Virus record (IMG/VR): IMGVR_UViG_3300023278_002973
Span: 1 to 21,617 of that record
DNA from: a virus
Length of the DNA stretch: 21,617 nucleotides
Reading direction: 5' to 3' (one strand)
Below the pieces are notes generated by a model, which saw only the letters and a list, made by a program, of their open reading frames with translations, searched no databases and was not told the origin of the DNA. The position numbers and the translations under genes were made by a program. This document shows positions 20,352 through 21,617 of the stretch, one piece after another. How positions within the stretch are numbered: position 1 is the first letter of the stretch; every line of letters starts with the position of its first letter.

Positions 20352-20534
20352 ATGTCATCAAGAGAATATATTAGATTCAATGATAGTTCACGAGCAACAC
20401 GCAACAGAGCAGAACACGTTGCTCAACATGGTGGTGAGTTCGTAAAAGGTCAGGGTAAGAAAAGTTGGGTGTTTCAAGGAGAAATCAAGAAGACCACAAC
20501 CGAAAAGAAAGCTACTAAAAAGAAGCTGTTTTAA
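20352..20534 (+). CDS. Small basic protein (60 residues)
   Basis: MSSREYIRFNDSSRATRNRAEHVAQHGGEFVKGQGKKSWVFQG is a compact domain with a His/Arg helix and a GKKSWVF strand; the last 17 residues are Lys/Thr-rich and disordered. AAGGGAAAG lies close before the ATG, 12 bases after the stop of the 170-residue gene, so the two are co-transcribed. Its stop interlocks with the stop of the opposing gene in TTAA. The family is unknown to me. Confidence 0.68.
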   Translation: MSSREYIRFNDSSRATRNRAEHVAQHGGEFVKGQGKKSWVFQGEIKKTTTEKKATKKKLF

Positions 20535-21127
20535 TTAACAAACTCTGACTCTAGTACACCTTTACTAAACCACTCTGGGACAAGGCTCGATTCTTTCCAC
20601 TTTGCGAATCGAGCCTTGTCCCCGATGTAATAATTGCGATAGGCTTGAACAGCATCACCACTGACTTTGTAGTGATCCGGCATTGCCTGTGCAAACGGAG
20701 TCAGACCCTTGCTGGTTTGTCTCTCATTCCGATTCATCGGTATGTGTTTTTTACACCACTGAATAAGTCTTTCGGTGGCATGAGTTTTACCATATCTCCG
20801 AGTATATTCCGCACAGAGTTCCAGAGCATGTTCTGTATGCCAGTCGTAATTCTCCAAGCTCTTACATGTCCAGATCGTACAGGGATGCTTGAGCATCACT
20901 GACTTGTACAGCACTGGGTGATTGGAAGCCTTCGGAGGATCAGTCCAGTGACTCCATCGTGTGATCTTTCTTCCGTTCTTGCTGCGATCAATCCATTCCT
21001 TGCCATCAAAATACCTGTGAGTAGTGCATAGCATCTGAGCACTCTCCACAATCATCTTGACCACATGCTTGTCACACTGCATTCTAGCAGCGACTCTCGG
21101 ATCTTCATCAAGAATAAAGATATTCAT
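20531..21127 (-). CDS. Conserved phage protein, MNIF-LDEDP family
   Basis: The protein has 198 residues. The amino end MNIFILDEDPRVAARMQCDKHVVKMIVESAQMLCTTHR and the middle HPVLYKSVMLKHPCTIWTCKSLENYDWHTEHALELCAEYTRRYGK define a family found in many marine phages and in some large eukaryotic viruses, with no proven role as far as I know. Conserved Cys, His and Asp (CDKHVVK, HPCTIW) could bind a metal or nucleotide, and the protein is mostly helical. The C-terminal part has GLTPFAQAMPDHYKVSGDAVQAYRNYY. It starts directly after the stop of the membrane protein gene (TAA-ATG). Confidence 0.78.
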   Translation of the reverse strand: MNIFILDEDPRVAARMQCDKHVVKMIVESAQMLCTTHRYFDGKEWIDRSKNGRKITRWSHWTDPPKASNHPVLYKSVMLKHPCTIWTCKSLENYDWHTEHALELCAEYTRRYGKTHATERLIQWCKKHIPMNRNERQTSKGLTPFAQAMPDHYKVSGDAVQAYRNYYIGDKARFAKWKESSLVPEWFSKGVLESEFVN

Positions 21128-21412
21128 TTACTTCGACATCCTATCGTGAAACTTCTCAGGAGTCTCCCACATGCGCTCTCCGTCCCCCAGAAGAGCTTTC
21201 TGAGCGCGGATGATAAAGAGTCCCATAACAACAAATGCGACCACCATTCCCAGACTTACTGGGAGGAACCCGTACACCATCAGTATACCAAAAAAGATAT
21301 TACTCATGGTAATAAAAATTAAGGTTGTGACAGCATACTGTTGTTGGTTTGCTGCCCTCTTCTCTTGTTCTGTTAGTGGACGGGGTGTCCAATCAATCTG
21401 CCTATTCGTCAT
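21128..21412 (-). CDS. Two-helix membrane protein
   Basis: The protein has 94 residues: a charged amino end (residues 1-28), then two hydrophobic segments at about 29-48 (TTLIFITMSNIFFGILMVYG) and 52-69 (VSLGMVVAFVVMGLFIIR), then a hydrophilic end with GERMWETPEKFHDRMSK. It probably sits in the inner membrane with both ends on the same side. It is translated from an ATGA overlap with the zinc-finger gene, and its stop touches the next start. No family recognised; holin-like use cannot be excluded, but the location among metabolic-type genes argues against it. Confidence 0.72.
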   Translation of the reverse strand: MTNRQIDWTPRPLTEQEKRAANQQQYAVTTLIFITMSNIFFGILMVYGFLPVSLGMVVAFVVMGLFIIRAQKALLGDGERMWETPEKFHDRMSK

Positions 21413-21617
21413 CGTGCTCTTGTATATTCCCTGTCTAGGATTCTACAGTTCTCTTTACCCTTGGCGATGAATACTTCACCTGCCGTCTTGTGGTTGTAGA
21501 TCATACGAGCGACCACGGGTTCTGAATTCTTGTCAACACAGCTAGTACAATAGTCTGTGTCGGGACAGAAGTCAAGACGCATTTCTGGAATTTGGTCACC
21601 ACAGTCAATACAATATT
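21409..21617 (-). CDS. DksA/TraR-type zinc-finger protein, partial (amino end off the right edge)
   Basis: The visible 68 residues have C-I-D-C, 17 residues, then C-T-S-C, exactly the CxxC-x17-CxxC spacing of the DksA/TraR zinc finger, with the family motif CGDQIPEMRL and an acidic -FCPDTDYC- stretch. DksA and TraR proteins bind in the secondary channel of RNA polymerase and change promoter choice; short phage versions can act without ppGpp. After the finger it continues with MIYNHKTAGEVFIAKGKENCRILDREYTRAR, not the usual DksA ending, so the chain may carry an extra small domain. The stop overlaps the next gene as ATGA. The amino-terminal coiled coil, if any, is outside the window. Confidence 0.7.
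   Translation of the reverse strand, partial: YCIDCGDQIPEMRLDFCPDTDYCTSCVDKNSEPVVARMIYNHKTAGEVFIAKGKENCRILDREYTRAR

Noticed and set aside
21529-21534. TTGACA on the minus strand inside the zinc-finger gene
   Set aside because: No -10 box at a suitable distance downstream.
1-21617. CRISPR array, insertion sequence, integrase or attachment site
   Set aside because: No spaced direct repeats, transposase or integrase was seen; the tRNA genes show no duplicated 3' ends that would mark an attachment site.

Overview
The window is a piece of a marine T4-like myovirus genome (contractile-tailed Caudoviricetes). The diagnostic genes are T4-type baseplate and tail genes (gp25, gp6, gp53, a gp48/gp54-like tube cap, gp26), the head-completion protein gp4, the single-stranded-DNA-binding protein gp32 and the late-transcription coactivator gp33. 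Several other proteins resemble ones I know from marine T4-like phages. No photosynthesis genes are visible, so I cannot say whether the host is a cyanobacterium, SAR11 or another marine bacterium.

Layout. Positions 1-8599 (minus strand) hold a late baseplate operon with start and stop codons that mostly overlap: gp48/54-like cap, gp53-like, a large hub-like protein, a second hub-like protein, gp25, gp6, an unknown 115-residue protein and a KGTP-motif tail protein cut by the left edge. Diverging from it, 8636-10970 (plus) holds gp4, a tail-tube-fold protein, gp26 with a probable -1 frameshift extension, and an acidic unknown. Positions 10967-12130 (minus) hold gp32 and gp33 behind a near-perfect sigma70 promoter. 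Positions 12222-14310 (plus) hold two beta-rich probable virion proteins behind a late-type TATAAATT box. Positions 14311-15821 (minus) are an early operon with its own sigma70 promoter: a small membrane protein, a small basic protein, tRNA-Arg(UCU), a cytidine/dCMP-deaminase-like enzyme, a 68-residue unknown, a nuclease-like protein and tRNA-Leu(UAA). Positions 15868-18537 (minus) hold a large structural protein behind a consensus late promoter TATAAATA, followed by three small genes.

Positions 18600-19830 are an RNA-rich island on the minus strand and the most unusual part of the window. It holds: (i) a roughly 280-nt, apparently untranslated transcript with a full-consensus sigma70 promoter, an A-tract UP-like element, several helices and a strong intrinsic terminator; (ii) an 81-nt tRNA-like element that does not fold as a normal tRNA but resembles the tRNA-like domain of tmRNA (G3-U70 acceptor, no D stem, a P2-like helix in place of the anticodon arm); (iii) a winged-helix regulator whose 5' leader can form an H-type pseudoknot next to its ribosome binding site; (iv) a second structured RNA downstream of tRNA-Lys(UUU). 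The right end carries a basic conserved protein and a 60-residue protein (plus), then a conserved phage protein, a two-helix membrane protein and a DksA/TraR-type zinc-finger protein cut by the edge (minus).

The genes fit a T4-type programme. Host-sigma70 promoters drive regulators, DNA metabolism and RNAs. TATAAATA-type late promoters, presumably served by a gp55/gp33 machinery, drive virion genes. All assignments come from reading the sequence by eye; no database search or folding program was run.
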